Positions 51,849-61,811 of a stretch of 64,000 nucleotides of DNA are shown piece after piece; the stretch's first letter is position 1; every line of letters starts with the position of its first letter. Source of the stretch: Couchioplanes caeruleus (GTDB taxonomy: Bacteria > Actinomycetota > Actinomycetes > Mycobacteriales > Micromonosporaceae); NCBI RefSeq assembly GCF_003751945.1, contig NZ_RJKL01000001.1, positions 2,852,001 to 2,916,000 of the forward strand, in the 5' to 3' direction. The position numbers were made by a program, and so were the translations under genes. The notes beneath the pieces were generated by a model. The model saw nothing but the letters and a program-made list of their open reading frames with translations. It was not told the origin of the DNA and made no database searches.

Positions 51849-53573
51849 TCAGGCCGACAGCGCGGCCGTCGGCACCACCTCGGGCGCCGCCGAGCGGGCC
51901 GCGTCGGCGGACTCGTCGTCGGGCTGCTCGTGGGCGGCGCGCTCCGCCTGGACCCGCGCGGTGTAGTGGGCCACCTCGAGGTCCACCTGCTCGGCCGTCC
52001 AGCCGAGCGGCTCGGCCATAAGCCCCGCGACGCCCCGGGCCGCCAGCAGGCCCCGGTCGAAGGTCTCGATCGAGATGTGGGTCCGCCGGGTGAGCACGTC
52101 CTCCAGGTGCCGGGCCCCCTCGGCGGTGACCGCGTACACCACCTCGACCCGCAGGTAGTCCTCCGCGCCCTCCAGCGGCTCGGCCAGCGTCGGGTCGTCG
52201 CGCAGCAGTTCCAGCACCTCGTCGACGGCGGTGCCGTAGCGCCGCAGCAGATGCTCCATCCGCTGCACAGGCATGCCGTGCTGCTGCGCCAGTCCGCGGC
52301 GCTGGTTCCACCGGGCCACGTACCCCTCGGCACCCAGGAGCGGCAGCCGGTCGGTGCAGGACGCGGGCAGCCCGCCACCGAGGCCGCGCACCGCCTGATC
52401 CACGGCGTCGCGGGCCATCACCCGGTAGGTCGTGTACTTGCCGCCCGCGATCACGACCAGGCCGGGCGCCGGAGTAGCCACGGAGTGCTCCCGCGACAGC
52501 TTGGCGGTCAGCTCCGACTCACCGGAGACCAGCGGGCGCAGCCCGGCGTACACGCCCTCCACGTCGTCGCGGGTCAGCGGGTCGGCCAGCACCTCGTTGA
52601 CCCGATCGAGCAGGTAGTCGATGTCGCTGCTGGTCGCGGCGGGGTGGGCTTTGCTCAGGTCCCAGTCGGTGTCGGTGGTGCCGATCAGCCAGTGCCGGCC
52701 CCACGGAATGACGAACAGCACGCTCTTGTCGGTGCGCAGGATCAGTCCGGTGTCGGACTTGATCCGGCCCCGCGGCACCACAAGGTGGATGCCCTTGGAG
52801 GCGCGCACCTGGAAGTGCCCCTGCTCGCCCAGCAGGGCCTGGGTGTCGTCGGTCCAGACGCCGGTGGCGTTGATGACCTGCCGGGCCCGCACCTCGTACA
52901 CCTTGTCGGTCTCGAGGTCGTGTACCCGGGCCCCGACTACCCGGGCGCCGTCGCGCAGAAAGCCGACCACCCGGGCCCGGGAGACGGGGTGCGCGCCGTA
53001 CTGCGCGGCGGTGCGGACCAGGAACGTCACGAGCCGGGCGTCGTCGACCTGGGCGTCGTAGTACTGCAGCGCGCCGGTCAGCGCGTCCGGGCGCAGCGAC
53101 GGGCAGGCCCGCAGAGCGCCGCGGCGGCTCAGGTGCCGGTGCCCGGGCACCCCGCGGGCGTTCCCGCTGGAGATGCCCATGGTGTCGTACAGCAGGACGC
53201 CGGCGCCGGCGTACAGCCGCTCCCAGCCGCGGTGGCGCAGCGGGTAGAGGAAGGGCACAGGGTGCACCAGGTGCGGGGCCAGCCGCTGCACGAGCAGGCC
53301 GCGTTCGCGCAGGGCCTCCCGGACCAGCCCGAAGTCGAGCATCTCGAGGTAACGCAGGCCGCCGTGGATCAGCTTGCTGGACCGGCTGGAGGTGCCACTG
53401 GCCCAGTCGCGGGCCTCGACGAGTCCGACCGACAGGCCCCGGGTGACCGCGTCGAGCGCGCAGCCGGCCCCGGTGACGCCGCCGCCGATCACCAGGACGT
53501 CCAGTTCCTCGCCGCTGCCGAGGACGGCCATGGACCGCTCGCGGGCGGCCGGTGACAGTGTCGCGGAGTACAT
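51849..53573 (-). CDS. glpD: Glycerol-3-phosphate dehydrogenase
   Basis: The 574 residues begin with the FAD-binding Rossmann motif LVIGGGVTGAGCALDAVTRG, then SSRSSKLIHGGLRYLE and GGKYTTYRVMARDAVDQAV, all GlpD landmarks. It oxidises glycerol 3-phosphate to dihydroxyacetone phosphate at the membrane and feeds electrons to quinone. It is the last gene of the glpF-glpK-glpD operon. Confidence 0.95.
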   Translation of the reverse strand: MYSATLSPAARERSMAVLGSGEELDVLVIGGGVTGAGCALDAVTRGLSVGLVEARDWASGTSSRSSKLIHGGLRYLEMLDFGLVREALRERGLLVQRLAPHLVHPVPFLYPLRHRGWERLYAGAGVLLYDTMGISSGNARGVPGHRHLSRRGALRACPSLRPDALTGALQYYDAQVDDARLVTFLVRTAAQYGAHPVSRARVVGFLRDGARVVGARVHDLETDKVYEVRARQVINATGVWTDDTQALLGEQGHFQVRASKGIHLVVPRGRIKSDTGLILRTDKSVLFVIPWGRHWLIGTTDTDWDLSKAHPAATSSDIDYLLDRVNEVLADPLTRDDVEGVYAGLRPLVSGESELTAKLSREHSVATPAPGLVVIAGGKYTTYRVMARDAVDQAVRGLGGGLPASCTDRLPLLGAEGYVARWNQRRGLAQQHGMPVQRMEHLLRRYGTAVDEVLELLRDDPTLAEPLEGAEDYLRVEVVYAVTAEGARHLEDVLTRRTHISIETFDRGLLAARGVAGLMAEPLGWTAEQVDLEVAHYTARVQAERAAHEQPDDESADAARSAAPEVVPTAALSA

Positions 53574-53677
53574 CTTTTCTCACTTTCGGGTCGGGCACCC
53601 TGGGTGGGGCGCCGCTGGGTGCCGGACGGCAGGCGCGGGGGTCGCCTGCCGTCCGGGGTAGAGGGGGCGAGCGCAGG

Positions 53678-55195
53678 TCAGTCGACGTCGACCCAGTCGA
53701 GGGTCCGCTGAACGGCCTTCTGCCACCTGGCGTAGCCGTTCTGGCGCCGCTCCGACGACCAGGTCGGCTGCCAGCGCTGGCTTTCGTTCCAGTTCTCCCG
53801 CAGCTCATCGGTGTTCTTCCAGAACCCCACGGCCAGGCCGGCGGCGTAGGCGGCGCCCAGCGCCGTGGTCTCCGCGACCACCGGTCGGCTCACCGGCACG
53901 CCGAGGATGTCGGCCTGCAGCTGCATGCACAGGTCGTTGGCGGTGACCCCGCCGTCGACCTTCAGGGTTTCCAGGTGTACGCCGGAGTCCTGCTCCATCG
54001 CCTCGGCAACGTCCCGGCTCTGGTAGCAGATGGACTCCAGGGTGGCCCGGGCGATGTGGGCGTTGGTGTGGTACCGGGACAGGCCGACGATCGCTCCCCG
54101 GGCGTCGGAACGCCAGTAGGGCGCGAAGAGCCCGGAGAACGCCGGCACGAAGCACACGCCGTCGGTGTCGTCGACCTGCCTGGCCAGCGTCTCGCTCTGC
54201 GACGCGCCGCTGATGATGCCGAGCTGGTCGCGCAGCCACTGCACCGCCGAGCCGGTGACCGCGATCGAGCCCTCGAGTGCGAACACGGGCGCGTCGTCGC
54301 CGAACTGGTAGCACACCGTGGTGAGCAGGCCCGCCTTGGACCGGACGATCTCGTGGCCCGTGTTGAGCAGCATGAAGTTGCCGGTGCCGTAGGTGTTCTT
54401 TGCCTCGCCCGGGGCGAAGCAGACCTGCCCCACCGTGGCGGCCTGCTGGTCGCCGAGATCACCGGTGATCGGTACGGCCCCGGCGAACGGACCGGTTTCC
54501 AGGGTGCTGCCGTACGAGCGGGGGTCGGACGACGGGCGGATCTCCGGCAGCATGGCCCGGGGGATACCGAAGAACGACAGCAGCTCGTCGTCCCAGTCCA
54601 GCGTCTCCAGGTTCATCAGCATGGTGCGGCTGGCGTTGGTCGGATCGGTGACGTGCACGCCGCCCTGGACGCCGCCGGTGAGGTTCCACAGCAGCCAGGT
54701 GTCGGTGTTGCCGAAGATCGCCTCGCCCCGCTCGGCGGCCTCGCGGACCCCGTCGACGTTCTCCAGGATCCACTGGATCTTTCCCGCGGAGAAGTACGTG
54801 GCCGGCGGCAGGCCGGCCTTGCGCCGAATGACGTCGCCCTTGCCCTCACGCTCCAGCGCCGAGGCGATGCGGTCGGTGCGGGTGTCCTGCCAGACGATGG
54901 CGTTGTAGTAGGGCCGGCCGGTGTGGCGGTTCCACACCACGGTGGTCTCGCGCTGGTTGGTGATGCCCAGCGCGGCCAGGTCGGAGGCGGTCAGGCCGTG
55001 GGCGTTCATCGCGGTCTGGACGACCGTGAAGGTCCGCTCCCAGATCTCCAGCGGGTTGTGCTCGACCCAGCCGGCGCGCGGCAGGATCTGCTGGTGCTCG
55101 AGCTGGTGGCGGCCCACCTCGTTGCCGCCGTGGTCGAAGATCATGAATCGGGTGCTGGTGGTGCCCTGGTCCACGGCGCCGACGAAGTCAGCCAT
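53678..55195 (-). CDS. glpK: Glycerol kinase, operon copy
   Basis: The 505 residues include [47 protein letters not shown] and [20 protein letters not shown], the FGGY-kinase signatures. It phosphorylates glycerol entering through GlpF. A second glycerol kinase is encoded at 57.1 kb on the other strand. Confidence 0.95.
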   Translation of the reverse strand: MADFVGAVDQGTTSTRFMIFDHGGNEVGRHQLEHQQILPRAGWVEHNPLEIWERTFTVVQTAMNAHGLTASDLAALGITNQRETTVVWNRHTGRPYYNAIVWQDTRTDRIASALEREGKGDVIRRKAGLPPATYFSAGKIQWILENVDGVREAAERGEAIFGNTDTWLLWNLTGGVQGGVHVTDPTNASRTMLMNLETLDWDDELLSFFGIPRAMLPEIRPSSDPRSYGSTLETGPFAGAVPITGDLGDQQAATVGQVCFAPGEAKNTYGTGNFMLLNTGHEIVRSKAGLLTTVCYQFGDDAPVFALEGSIAVTGSAVQWLRDQLGIISGASQSETLARQVDDTDGVCFVPAFSGLFAPYWRSDARGAIVGLSRYHTNAHIARATLESICYQSRDVAEAMEQDSGVHLETLKVDGGVTANDLCMQLQADILGVPVSRPVVAETTALGAAYAAGLAVGFWKNTDELRENWNESQRWQPTWSSERRQNGYARWQKAVQRTLDWVDVD

Positions 55196-55237
55196 GCGGG
55201 TCTCCTTAGTGAAAGGTGCGGATGGGGTGGCGACGGG

Positions 55238-56059
55238 TCAGGCTCGAGCGGGCTCGACCGCGGGCTCGGTGGCGAGCGTGCCGGGCTCGGGCTCGTCCTC
55301 CTTGGGCAGGAAGCGGCCGATCGCCAGCTCGTAGAGGCCGGCGCCGATCACGCCGCCGACCAGTGGGCCGACGATGGGCACCCAGAAGTACGGGTAGCCG
55401 CTGGCGTCCTGGAACGCGGTTTCGTAACCGGTGAGGAACGAGGCGAGGCGGGGACCGAAGTCGCGGGCCGGGTTGATGGCGTAGCCGGCGTTGACGGCGA
55501 ACGCCATGCCGATGGCCACCACGATGAGGCCGACGATCAGCGGCGCCATGTTGCCGCCGGGCAGCGAGTTGCGGGCGTCGGTGACGGCGAGGACGAGGAA
55601 CAGCAGCAGGGCGGTGCCGATGATCTGGTCGCGCAGCGCTCCCCACTCGGTGATGCCGGCGCCGGGCAGGGTGGAGAAGACACCCTGGCTCTTGCTGGTG
55701 AAGCCGGGGTCGAAGCGGGACAGCACCTCGCTGTAGTTCCACCGGATGATCAGGGCGGCGACGAACGCGCCGGCGGTCTGGGCCAGCGCGTACGGCATGA
55801 CCTTGCGCCACTCGAAGCCCTTGAAGACGGCCAGGGCCAGGGTGACGGCCGGGTTGAGGTGCGCGCCGCTGATCCGGCCCGCCACGTACACGCCCAGGGT
55901 GACGCCGAGACCCCAGGCCCAGGCGATGCTGTCGAACTCGCCGGTGCCCCCGGCGGCCACCTGGACTACCACGCCGACGCCGAACAGAATGAGGACGGCT
56001 GTGCCGGCGAATTCGGCGGCGAGTTCGCCGAGAAGCCCGGGCACCTTCGGTATTGTCAT
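55238..56059 (-). CDS. glpF: Glycerol facilitator, aquaglyceroporin
   Basis: The 273 residues have six helices and both half-helix motifs, SGAHLNPAVTLAL and AINPARDFGPR; Asp after the second NPAR is typical of glycerol-permeable members. It is the first gene of the operon, divergent from the regulator gene. Confidence 0.95.
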   Translation of the reverse strand: MTIPKVPGLLGELAAEFAGTAVLILFGVGVVVQVAAGGTGEFDSIAWAWGLGVTLGVYVAGRISGAHLNPAVTLALAVFKGFEWRKVMPYALAQTAGAFVAALIIRWNYSEVLSRFDPGFTSKSQGVFSTLPGAGITEWGALRDQIIGTALLLFLVLAVTDARNSLPGGNMAPLIVGLIVVAIGMAFAVNAGYAINPARDFGPRLASFLTGYETAFQDASGYPYFWVPIVGPLVGGVIGAGLYELAIGRFLPKEDEPEPGTLATEPAVEPARA

Positions 56060-56198
56060 GCTTACTCCTGGTATCGAAAGCGGCGGCCCTGGCGTCGGGC
56101 AGAGAATGGATCGCCCGGTCCGGTGGCGCCGCGGTGGCGTGTGTTAACCGTGCGGCGAACCGTAAGAAACATCACGGCAACAGGTCAACGAACGCCGG

Positions 56199-56211
56199 TC
56201 GACATTGTCGA
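56199..56211. promoter_or_regulatory. IclR-type operator in glpF/iclR gap
   Basis: TCGAC-ATT-GTCGA is a perfect inverted repeat between the divergent glpF and regulator genes, 42 bases before the regulator start. It is the likely binding site by which the IclR-type protein controls both directions. Confidence 0.55.
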
Positions 56212-56252
56212 ACACTGTTGCGTCAGCCCGAACGACCGTTACGATCGCGCCC

Positions 56253-57020
56253 ATGCCAGGGCAGGTGCAGTCCATCGCACGGGCCGCGGCGATCCTCCGC
56301 CTGCTGGCCAGCAGTTCCGGCCGCCTCGGCATCGGCGAGATCGCCCGGTCCCTCGACCTGCCCAAGGGCACCGCGCACGGCATCGTGCGCACCCTGCAGG
56401 ACGTGGGCTTCGTCGAACAGGACAAGACCTCCGGCAAGTACCAGCTCGGTGCGGCGCTGCTGCACCTGGGCACCAGCTACCTCGACGTCAACGAACTACG
56501 GTCCCGCTCCATCAACTGGGCCGACCCGCTTGCCGTACGCAGCGGGGAGGCGGTGCGCATCGGCACCCTCCTGGAGGGCAAGGTGCTCGTGGTGCACCAC
56601 GTCTTCCGCCCCGACGACACCCTCCAGACCCTCGACGTGGGCACGCTGCTGCCTCCGCACGCCACCGCGCTCGGCAAGGTGCTGCTCGCGTACGACGTGG
56701 GCGCGGCCAACGCGGTCCTGCAGGGCGAGCCTGAGCCGTACACCCGCCGCACGCTGGTGGCCCCGCGCAGCCTCGCCAAGGCGCTCGGCGAGATCCGCGA
56801 CCACGGCTGGGGCTTCGAGGTGGAGGAGATGACCCCCGGCGAGGCCGGCATCGCCGTGCCGATCCGGGGCTACGGCGGACTCGTCGTCGGCTCGATCGGG
56901 CTCTCAGGGCCGGTCGAGCGGGTCTGCACCGCGCAGGGCAGTCCCCGTCCGACCCTGGTGGCGTACGTCCGCGACGCCGCACGTGCCGTTTCCCGAGACC
57001 TCGGCGGAGCGCGCTGGTGA
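56253..57020 (+). CDS. IclR-family regulator of glycerol genes
   Basis: The ATG at 56253 gives 255 residues: a winged helix ([40 protein letters not shown]) and an IclR effector domain ([54 protein letters not shown]). The position matches GylR of Streptomyces, the glycerol-responsive repressor. A longer in-frame start at 56205 overlaps the operator and is less likely. Confidence 0.92.
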   Translation: MPGQVQSIARAAAILRLLASSSGRLGIGEIARSLDLPKGTAHGIVRTLQDVGFVEQDKTSGKYQLGAALLHLGTSYLDVNELRSRSINWADPLAVRSGEAVRIGTLLEGKVLVVHHVFRPDDTLQTLDVGTLLPPHATALGKVLLAYDVGAANAVLQGEPEPYTRRTLVAPRSLAKALGEIRDHGWGFEVEEMTPGEAGIAVPIRGYGGLVVGSIGLSGPVERVCTAQGSPRPTLVAYVRDAARAVSRDLGGARW

Positions 57021-57063
57021 GCCGGCCGGCCGCTCTCCCATCCCCGTCAGACGAGGACGCACC

Positions 57064-58587
57064 ATGACTGAGAGCTACGTCGTCGCCATCGACCAAGGCA
57101 CCACCTCGACCCGGTGCATCGTGTTCGACCGGCGAGGCAATCTGGTCGCGGTGGCTCAGCGCGAACATCATCAGCACTTCCCCCGGCCCGGCTGGGTCGA
57201 GCACGACGCCCTGGAGATCTGGCGCAACGTCGGCAAGGTCGTGCCGCGGGCCCTGTCCCAGGCCGGCATCGGCGCCGACGAGGTGGCTGCCATCGGTATC
57301 GCCAACCAGCGGGAGAGCACCGTGGTGTGGGACCGGCGCACCGGCGTGCCGGTGGCCCCCGCCATCATCTGGCAGGACACCCGCACCGACACCCTCGTCG
57401 AAACGCTCACCTCGGCGGCCGGGGCCGAGGACGTGCAACGCCGCTGCGGGCTGCCCATGGCCACGTACTTCTCCGGACCCAAGCTGCGCTGGCTGCTCGA
57501 CGCCACGCCCGGGCTGCGCGAGCGGGCCGATCGCGGCGAGGTGTTGTTCGGCACCATGGAGACCTGGCTGATTTGGAACCTGACCGGCGGTCCCGACGGC
57601 GGGCTGCACCTCACCGACGTCACCAACGCCAGCCGAACCATGCTGATGGACCTGCAGAGCCTGCGCTGGCACCCCGACTCGTTGGCCTTCTTCGGCATCC
57701 CGGCAGCGATGGTGCCCGAGATCCGCTCCTCCTCGGAGGTGTACGGCACGGCGACCGCGGTGCTGCCCGGCGTGCGCATCGCCGCCGCCCTCGGCGACCA
57801 GCAGGCCGCGCTGTTCGGGCAGACCTGCTTCGACCCCGGGGACGCGAAGTGCACCTACGGCACCGGCAGCTTCCTGTTGCTCAACACCGGCACCGAGGCG
57901 GTGCACTCCACGCACGGCCTGCTCACCACCGTCGGCTACCAGATCGCCGGCCAGCCCGCCGTGTACGCCCTGGAGGGCTCGATCGCGATCACCGGCTCCC
58001 TGGTGCAGTGGTTCCGCGACCAGCTGGGGCTCATCACCAGCGCCCCGGAGATCGAGACCCTGGCCCGCAGCGTGGCGGACAACGGTGGCTGCTACATCGT
58101 GCCGGCCTTCTCCGGGCTGTTCGCCCCGCACTGGCGCAGCGAGGCGCGCGGGGTGATCGTCGGGCTCACCTCGTACATCACCAAGGGACACCTGGCGAGG
58201 GCGGTGCTGGAGGCCACCGGCTGGCAGACCCGCGAGGTGGTCGACGCCATGAACGCCGACTCCGGCCTGGCGCTGACCTCGCTGCGCGTCGACGGCGGGA
58301 TGACCGCCAACAACCTGCTCATGCAGTTCGTCGCCGACGTGCTCGACGTGCCGGTGGTGCGTCCCATGGCCGCCGAGACGGTCTCCCTCGGCGCCGCGTA
58401 CGCGGCCGGGCTGGCCGTCGGATACTGGCCCGACCTCGACGGCCTGCGCCGAAACTGGCATCGGGCCGCCCGGTGGGTGCCGCAGATGGACGACCGGCAC
58501 CGCGCCGAGGAGCACGAGAACTGGCAGCGGGCGGTGGAGCACACGTTTGGCTGGATCAAGTCGGAGGCCCGGACCGACCGGCGCTGA
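57064..58587 (+). CDS. glpK: Second glycerol kinase
   Basis: The ATG at 57064 (ACGAGGACGCACC upstream) gives 507 residues with [50 protein letters not shown] and [20 protein letters not shown]. It is clearly diverged from the operon copy, so it is an old duplicate or was separately acquired. It lies 43 bases after the regulator and may be co-transcribed with it. Confidence 0.94.
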   Translation: MTESYVVAIDQGTTSTRCIVFDRRGNLVAVAQREHHQHFPRPGWVEHDALEIWRNVGKVVPRALSQAGIGADEVAAIGIANQRESTVVWDRRTGVPVAPAIIWQDTRTDTLVETLTSAAGAEDVQRRCGLPMATYFSGPKLRWLLDATPGLRERADRGEVLFGTMETWLIWNLTGGPDGGLHLTDVTNASRTMLMDLQSLRWHPDSLAFFGIPAAMVPEIRSSSEVYGTATAVLPGVRIAAALGDQQAALFGQTCFDPGDAKCTYGTGSFLLLNTGTEAVHSTHGLLTTVGYQIAGQPAVYALEGSIAITGSLVQWFRDQLGLITSAPEIETLARSVADNGGCYIVPAFSGLFAPHWRSEARGVIVGLTSYITKGHLARAVLEATGWQTREVVDAMNADSGLALTSLRVDGGMTANNLLMQFVADVLDVPVVRPMAAETVSLGAAYAAGLAVGYWPDLDGLRRNWHRAARWVPQMDDRHRAEEHENWQRAVEHTFGWIKSEARTDRR

Positions 58588-58626
58588 GGCCGCGGCGGCT
58601 CGCCGGCCGTCGCGCTGGCGTATCCG

Positions 58627-58742
58627 GTGCATGGCGGCCCGTCGACGGATAGTGACGCTGCCCACATCGCCGCGATTAGCCGCGGCGTGGCTGGGACCCA
58701 TGCCGCCCCGCCGTTGGAGGTGTCGGACTTGACTCGGGATCG
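58627..58742 (+). repeat. 116-bp diverged repeat, copy B
   Basis: This is the partner of 51493-51608 (about 72 percent identity), in the same orientation at the other side of the glycerol cluster. Confidence 0.75.
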
Positions 58743-59090
58743 ACGACGAGGCCCTCAGCGCCGGTCACCCCGAACTCGTCGAACCACAGCCGGGCCACGT
58801 CCACGTCCGCGGTCTGAGGACACAGCGCCAGCGCGGCCGGGGCTCCTGCCAGCAGCCGCGCGAGCCGGGCTCGGCGCTCCCGCAGCGGTCGGCCGGTCAC
58901 GTCCTCGCCCGTGTCGGCGAGTAGGTCGAACAGCATCATGCTCGCCGGCCGCACTGCCACCTCGCACCAGCCGCCGACCGGCGGTGACCCGGCCGAGCAG
59001 CGCCGCGAACGACGTCCGCCCCGTGTCAGGGTCGAGGACGATCAGCTCGCCGTCGACCACCGTGCCCGGCGGCAAGCGCGCCCTCGGATC
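58740..59090 (-). pseudogene. ATP-dependent DNA ligase fragment
   Basis: One frame reads LPPGTVVDGELIVLDPDTGR then TSFAALLGRVTAG; another continues VAVRPASMMLFDLLADTGED, VTGRPLRERRARLARLL and FGVTGAEGLVVD. Together they match the adenylation domain of actinobacterial ATP-dependent ligases, with at least one frameshift and both ends missing. The catalytic Lys motif is not present. Confidence 0.7.
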
Positions 59091-59272
59091 TCCCCGCGGC
59101 CGTCTGGCGGCGGCGGGCGGGTTGTCGCGAGGAATCCGGTACTTCCGCGACGACTCTACGACGCCCGTCAACTAGCGAGTAGGACCGCACTATTCGCATT
59201 GAGGCGACCGAGTCACTGCGGAGGCTTGAAGATATCTCCAGGCCTCCGCTCCGACCAGTGCAGGGAAGAGAA

Positions 59273-59435
59273 ATGTTGAAGAGAACGCGATCCGTGGCCG
59301 TGGCGGCATCGGCCATGGCGATCGCGACGACCCTGGCAGGATGCACCTCCGTCCGACTCTCGGATGGTCAACAGCTTTTCGATCGCGCGTGGTATCCGAC
59401 AGTGAAGTCAAACTGGGCGATGCAGTCATCGCGTT
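59273..59435 (+). pseudogene. Lipoprotein gene, 5' fragment
   Basis: The ATG at 59273 (AGGGAAGAGAA upstream) begins MLKRTRSVAVAASAMAIATT, then LAGC as lipobox and SVRLSDGQQLFDRAWYPTVK. The coding pattern ends at about 59430, where the XRE/recombinase pair begins, so insertion of that pair probably cut the gene. Confidence 0.55.
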
Positions 59436-59729
59436 GTGCTGGCGCAGCACAAAATCTTCACCGCCACCGACGTGATGCCGCTGCTGCGCGATCGTGGCAT
59501 CGACCTGTCCGCCTCGCAGGTCCACCGACTCGTCTCCGGCACCCCCGAGCGGCTGTCGCTGCAGGTGCTGTCCGCGTTCTGCGACATCCTCGGCTGCACC
59601 CCCGCAGAGCTGATCACCACCAGCGCCCAGAACGCCGGCGTCCGCAAGACCGCCACCGGCGACCTGCCCGCCCCACCCACCGGCGGAAGGTTCCGGCCCC
59701 GCCCGGCCCTGATCCTGCCCGACGAATGA
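59436..59729 (+). CDS. XRE-family HTH regulator
   Basis: The GTG at 59436 gives 97 residues with KIFTATDVMPLLRDRGIDLS, ASQVHRLVSGTPERLSLQVL and SAFCDILGCTPAELI, a Cro/C1-type helix-turn-helix, then a Pro-rich tail. Its stop overlaps the ATG of the recombinase-like gene, so the two are coupled. Confidence 0.85.
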   Translation: MLAQHKIFTATDVMPLLRDRGIDLSASQVHRLVSGTPERLSLQVLSAFCDILGCTPAELITTSAQNAGVRKTATGDLPAPPTGGRFRPRPALILPDE

Positions 59730-60496
59730 GCCCCGCCTACACCGCCGAGCAGTACGAACGCTGGCACAAGCGCGACTGCGCCCGCTGCGGCCGCTGGCTC
59801 GCCGCCCGAGGTCGCGCGCTCGCCGACTGCACTCAGGCCGACGTCGACGCATGGGCCGTCGAGCACAGCATCAGCGACCGCGCCAACGTCCGGGCCTTCC
59901 TGCAGTGGTCAGCCTCGAACCGGCTCAGCCCACGATTCGAGCTGCCCGCCACCCAAGGACCGGGCGGCACGCCGCTGCCCGAACGCGACCGGACCCAGCT
60001 GCTCGGCCAACTCCTCACCGACGACCGCACCCCGCTGCGCACCCGGGTCGCCGCGGTGATCCTGCTGCTCTACGCCCAACCCGTCACCCGGATCACCCGG
60101 CTGACCGTCGACGACATCATCCACGACGGCGACCAGATCCTGCTGCGGCTCGGCGACCCACCCTCACCGATGCCGGAACCGGTCGCCGCCCTGCTGCTCG
60201 AGTACCTCGGCCAGCGCACCAACATGCGCACCGCCACCAACCGCAACTCACGCTGGCTGTTCCCTGGCCGCCGCGCCGGTCAACCGCTCCAGGCGCGCAC
60301 CCTGCCGCCACTGATTCACGAACTCGGCGTCCCGACCACCGCCGCCCGCACCGCCGCGATCCGCCAGCACGTCCTCGACCTGCCCGCCCCGATCGTCGCC
60401 ACCGCATTCGGCTACCACCACGTCACCACCACCCGTCTCGCCGCCGAAGCCGGCACCACCTGGTCCAACTACGCCCCGAGCGATCACGGCCGTTAG
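59726..60496 (+). CDS. Tyrosine-recombinase-like protein, degenerate catalytic site
   Basis: The ATG at 59726 gives 256 residues. The core-binding-like N-terminus (CARCGRWLAARGRALADCTQ) precedes a catalytic-domain-like region (VAAVILLLYAQPVTRITRLT, RWLFPGRRAGQPLQARTLPP, HVLDLPAPIVATAFGYHHVT and GTTWSNYA). The HxxR box is not recognisable. Such proteins occur with an XRE partner in actinobacterial integrating units; a full-length partner recombinase is missing here. Confidence 0.65.
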   Translation: MSPAYTAEQYERWHKRDCARCGRWLAARGRALADCTQADVDAWAVEHSISDRANVRAFLQWSASNRLSPRFELPATQGPGGTPLPERDRTQLLGQLLTDDRTPLRTRVAAVILLLYAQPVTRITRLTVDDIIHDGDQILLRLGDPPSPMPEPVAALLLEYLGQRTNMRTATNRNSRWLFPGRRAGQPLQARTLPPLIHELGVPTTAARTAAIRQHVLDLPAPIVATAFGYHHVTTTRLAAEAGTTWSNYAPSDHGR

Positions 60497-60587
60497 CCAT
60501 TGCCTTGTCCCTCAGCAGAACCCCGCGACGGTCGGCTCAGGACCGTCGCTTCCTGACCTTCCGGCCTGTCGAGTTAGAAGCCCTGCA

Positions 60588-61547
60588 ATGATGATCGCCG
60601 TGGATGTGACAGGCAGCGAGGGCGAAACCGTCTCTGCAACCACGGGCCAAGGGCAGGCCGCCGCCCTTCACCCCTCATGCCGGCAAGCGCTGCAGCACGT
60701 CGCCACTTTGTCAGCCGGTCCACCCCTCGAGGCGTCCCTGCGGATCACACTCAACTTTCATCCCGACCGCATAGCCGCTGGCCAGCCTCTCCTCCAAGCT
60801 CTCGGCGCCGATGGGAGCTACCTATCGCAGTTTGTCACCGGCACCAGCAACGGTGGACTGACCGCCCATCACGGCGGCGACCGATGGCGCTGGGAACACA
60901 CCATGTTCGGCGGAGCCTACGACGACGCCCCCGCCCGAGTCCGGCCCATCTACGGAGCGTTGAACTTCCGCCACAAAATCGTTGGCGCGGCACCCCGCTT
61001 CGGATCCGCCCACCTGCGGCTAACGGCAGCGGCCCTGGCACGGGCGACGTTCTGCTACCCGGACAGCCACCTGGAACCCACCGCCTTCGCGGTCGCCAGC
61101 CGCATGTCGCTCATCGACCTCGCCCTGGCCGATCAACAAGACGAGCTGGACGACTACATCGAGGCCCAGGTCCACGGCGAAGTCCGCCTCGACCGCGACG
61201 TCGAAGCCCTCGTGCTCGACCCCAGTTACCGAAACACCGACGTGGAAACCGCCGCCCTGCAGCTGCCCTGCCCACTGGAATGGCACCCCGGATTCCGGCT
61301 CTCCGTCGCTGAACTCAACCGGCACCCCGAATACCGCGGTCAGCGATACGTCGACCTCGGCGCCCGACTTGCCGAGGACGCCCACCTCACGCCCCGACTG
61401 ATCGGTGACGCTGCCCGCAGCGGCCACTACGACCAGCAGGACCTCAAGCGGGTCTGGCACTACCTCGCACGATTTGGCGCACCGAAGCTTTCCTCACCCA
61501 CGATCACGAACGGGGCAGACGAGAGAGCTGCCAGCTACACAACGTAG
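60588..61547 (+). CDS. DUF3626 protein
   Basis: The 319 residues match the DUF3626 pattern closely: ITLNFHPDRIAAGQPLLQAL, YLSQFVTGTSNGGLTAHHGG, DRWRWEHTMFGGAYDDAPA and YGALNFRHKIVGAAPRFGSA. Two adjacent ATGs (60588/60591) can serve as start. The function of this family is unknown; the conserved His, Asp and Arg residues suggest an enzyme. Confidence 0.88.
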   Translation: MMIAVDVTGSEGETVSATTGQGQAAALHPSCRQALQHVATLSAGPPLEASLRITLNFHPDRIAAGQPLLQALGADGSYLSQFVTGTSNGGLTAHHGGDRWRWEHTMFGGAYDDAPARVRPIYGALNFRHKIVGAAPRFGSAHLRLTAAALARATFCYPDSHLEPTAFAVASRMSLIDLALADQQDELDDYIEAQVHGEVRLDRDVEALVLDPSYRNTDVETAALQLPCPLEWHPGFRLSVAELNRHPEYRGQRYVDLGARLAEDAHLTPRLIGDAARSGHYDQQDLKRVWHYLARFGAPKLSSPTITNGADERAASYTT

Positions 61548-61811
61548 TCGTCCGAGTGGCGTCATCGCCTCAGTAGAGAACCCGCGACAGTTGAATAGGC
61601 CGGCCTCACCAGTCTCAACGGCCAGTTCGAGCGCAAGGACGGCCGGGCATTCGGATCAGGATGAGTCTCGGTGGCTTCCGCTCAACGGCGGGCGATGCCT
61701 CGGACGTGGAAGCCGCGCTGCGCCGCCTCGCGGTCACCTCTCGGGCGGCCGAGCCGGCCGGCGCGCGCGTGGGCCAGCAGGCTTGCTGCATCGTTGTGCG
61801 ACGCTCGATCG

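Noticed and set aside
51546..53555. 669-residue open frame antisense to glpD
   Set aside because: Its composition is that of a shadow frame, and glpD on the other strand is fully supported by motifs.
53552..56734. 1060-residue open frame antisense to glpK and glpF
   Set aside because: It is antisense to two clearly recognised genes and has no domain signature.
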